Shown here one piece after another: positions 7,053 to 7,905 of a stretch of 7,905 nucleotides of DNA. Made by a program: the position numbers and the translations under genes. This DNA comes from Pseudomonadota bacterium (GTDB lineage: Bacteria; Pseudomonadota; Alphaproteobacteria; UBA9219; RGZA01). The stretch is taken from NCBI GenBank assembly GCA_016195205.1, contig JACQAB010000117.1, forward strand, positions 1 to 7,905, read 5' to 3'. The notes beneath the pieces were generated by a model that did not search any database, was not told the origin of the DNA, and saw nothing but the letters and a program-made list of their open reading frames with translations. The stretch's first letter is position 1, and the number at the start of each line of letters is the position of its first letter.

Positions 7053-7081
7053 GTTATACAAACCCTTTTATCTACTGTCAA
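7053..7081 (-). promoter_or_regulatory. Sigma-70-type promoter for the phosphatase / Wzy-like operon
   Basis: On the minus strand a perfect -35 box TTGACA (7081-7076) is followed by 17 bases and the -10 box TATAAC (7058-7053), one mismatch from consensus. Transcription would start near 7046, giving a leader of about 30 bases before the ATG at 7016. It lies in the short divergent gap before murJ and is the best promoter match in the window. Confidence 0.8.
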
Positions 7082-7101
7082 AAGCCTGTCATCATGCGGC
7101 C

Positions 7102-7905
7102 ATGGGTTTTCATCGTTCTGTCACCACTATCGGCCTCTTCACGCTGCTGTCGCGCCTCCTTGGCTTCGTGCGCGACCTGTTAACGGCCACCCTGCTGGGC
7201 GCCGGGCCCATTGCCGACGCCTTTGTGGTGGCGCAGCGCCTGCCCTATGCCTTCCGCGCCTTTTTTGCCGAAGGGGCGATCGACACCTCTTTCGTGCCCG
7301 TCTATGCCACCAAGCTTCACCAGGAAGGCCCCGCCAAGGCCGAGTTGTTCGCCCGGCAGATTTTCACGCTGATTATCCTGGTGCTTGTTCCTTTCACGGT
7401 GCTTTCCATTATTTTTATGCCGCACATCGTAACGCTGCTGGCTCCCGGATTTAAGCATGACGGGGAACGTTTTCCGCTGGCCGTGATGTATACGCGCATC
7501 ACGTTTTCTTACCTTATTTTGATATCGATTACGGCCCTGCAAGGCACCTTGTTGAACGCGCATGGCAAATTTAGCCCCGGCGCGCTGGCGCAGATCGCTT
7601 TGAACATCGTCATGATCGTAGGTTTACTGCTGGCCTGGGGGCTGGGCCTGGATATTGGCCGCACGGGTTGCTGGGCCATGATCGCCGGTGGTATTGTTCA
7701 GCTCGTGATGCTTTATATTTTCTGCCGCCGGCAGAAAATTTTTCCGTTGCATTTTACTTCTTCGCTTTGGTCGAAAGACGTAAAACGATTTCTGCGCCTG
7801 CTGGGGCCCGGCATTGCGGTAACCAGTTCTCTTCAGATTTATGTGGTTCTATCCACCATCCTGGCTTCGACCCTGCCTGCCGGCGCGGTATCGGCGCTTT
7901 ATTAC
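7102..7905 (+). CDS. murJ: Lipid II flippase MurJ (MviN), N-terminal part, 3' truncated by the window
   Basis: An open frame starts at ATG 7102 and runs without a stop to the window end, giving 268 residues of a protein usually a little over 500 long. MurJ moves the peptidoglycan precursor lipid II across the inner membrane (MOP superfamily). Family marks are TLLSRLLGFVRDLL (13-26), then GAGPIADAFVVAQRLP (31-46) and the highly characteristic FFAEGAIDTSFVPVY (51-65), followed by LLAPGF and further hydrophobic helices of the MurJ bundle. Wzx O-unit flippases share the fold but lack the FAEGA signature, so MurJ is favoured even beside a polysaccharide locus. The start matches the normal MurJ N-terminus; no good ribosome binding site precedes it, and no clear plus-strand promoter is seen in the 85 bases shared with the divergent operon. 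An ATG at 7094 is in another frame. Confidence 0.93.
   Translation, partial: MGFHRSVTTIGLFTLLSRLLGFVRDLLTATLLGAGPIADAFVVAQRLPYAFRAFFAEGAIDTSFVPVYATKLHQEGPAKAELFARQIFTLIILVLVPFTVLSIIFMPHIVTLLAPGFKHDGERFPLAVMYTRITFSYLILISITALQGTLLNAHGKFSPGALAQIALNIVMIVGLLLAWGLGLDIGRTGCWAMIAGGIVQLVMLYIFCRRQKIFPLHFTSSLWSKDVKRFLRLLGPGIAVTSSLQIYVVLSTILASTLPAGAVSALYY

Noticed and set aside
6954..7454. A 166-codon plus-strand open frame spanning the divergent gap
   Set aside because: It covers the promoter and then reads murJ out of frame; the murJ frame carries the conserved family motifs.
1..7905. CRISPR arrays, tRNA or rRNA genes, insertion sequences, attachment sites
   Set aside because: No repeated spaced units, no cloverleaf-like segment, no transposase or integrase motifs and no flanking direct repeats were found on reading both strands.

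Overview
The window looks like chromosomal DNA of a moderately GC-rich Gram-negative bacterium, most likely an alphaproteobacterium. The evidence is outer-membrane polysaccharide export genes, a proteobacterial-type single-chain Wzc/GumC kinase, a MurJ homologue and GC-biased third codon positions. The taxon is inferred from gene style, not from any marker gene.

Positions 1-110 hold the last 35 or so codons of an unidentified plus-strand gene. Positions 164-4844 hold a tight plus-strand cluster for polysaccharide export. Its genes are an outer-membrane beta-barrel of the BBP2 type, a short periplasmic Wza-like export protein (Poly_export plus one SLBB), a Wzc/GumC-like co-polymerase with a BY-kinase domain and a tyrosine-rich tail, and a small membrane-anchored protein with a TPR-like segment whose start overlaps the kinase gene. 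The short export protein lacks the C-terminal helix that forms the outer-membrane pore in E. coli Wza. The neighbouring beta-barrel is therefore the natural candidate for the outer-membrane exit channel.

A GC-rich hairpin (4891-4909) lies where this cluster converges with a minus-strand pair. That pair is a PPP-family protein phosphatase (7016-6282) followed, with a 22-base overlap, by a Wzy/O-antigen-ligase-family membrane protein (6303-4912). A near-consensus sigma-70 promoter (TTGACA, 17 bases, TATAAC) drives the pair and fixes the phosphatase start at the ATG ending at 7016. Divergent from it, and running off the window end, is murJ, encoding the lipid II flippase.

Together the genes fit a Wzx/Wzy-type exopolysaccharide or capsule system: polymerisation or ligation (Wzy-like protein), chain-length control and energy-linked regulation (Wzc), periplasmic conduit (short Wza) and exit pore (barrel). 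The phosphatase is a possible counter-regulator. No glycosyltransferase, Wzx flippase or low-molecular-weight Wzb phosphatase is visible here. No RNA gene, CRISPR array, insertion sequence or phage element was seen. The genes belong to known families; the less usual points are the gene pairing, the overlaps and the unassigned fourth gene.
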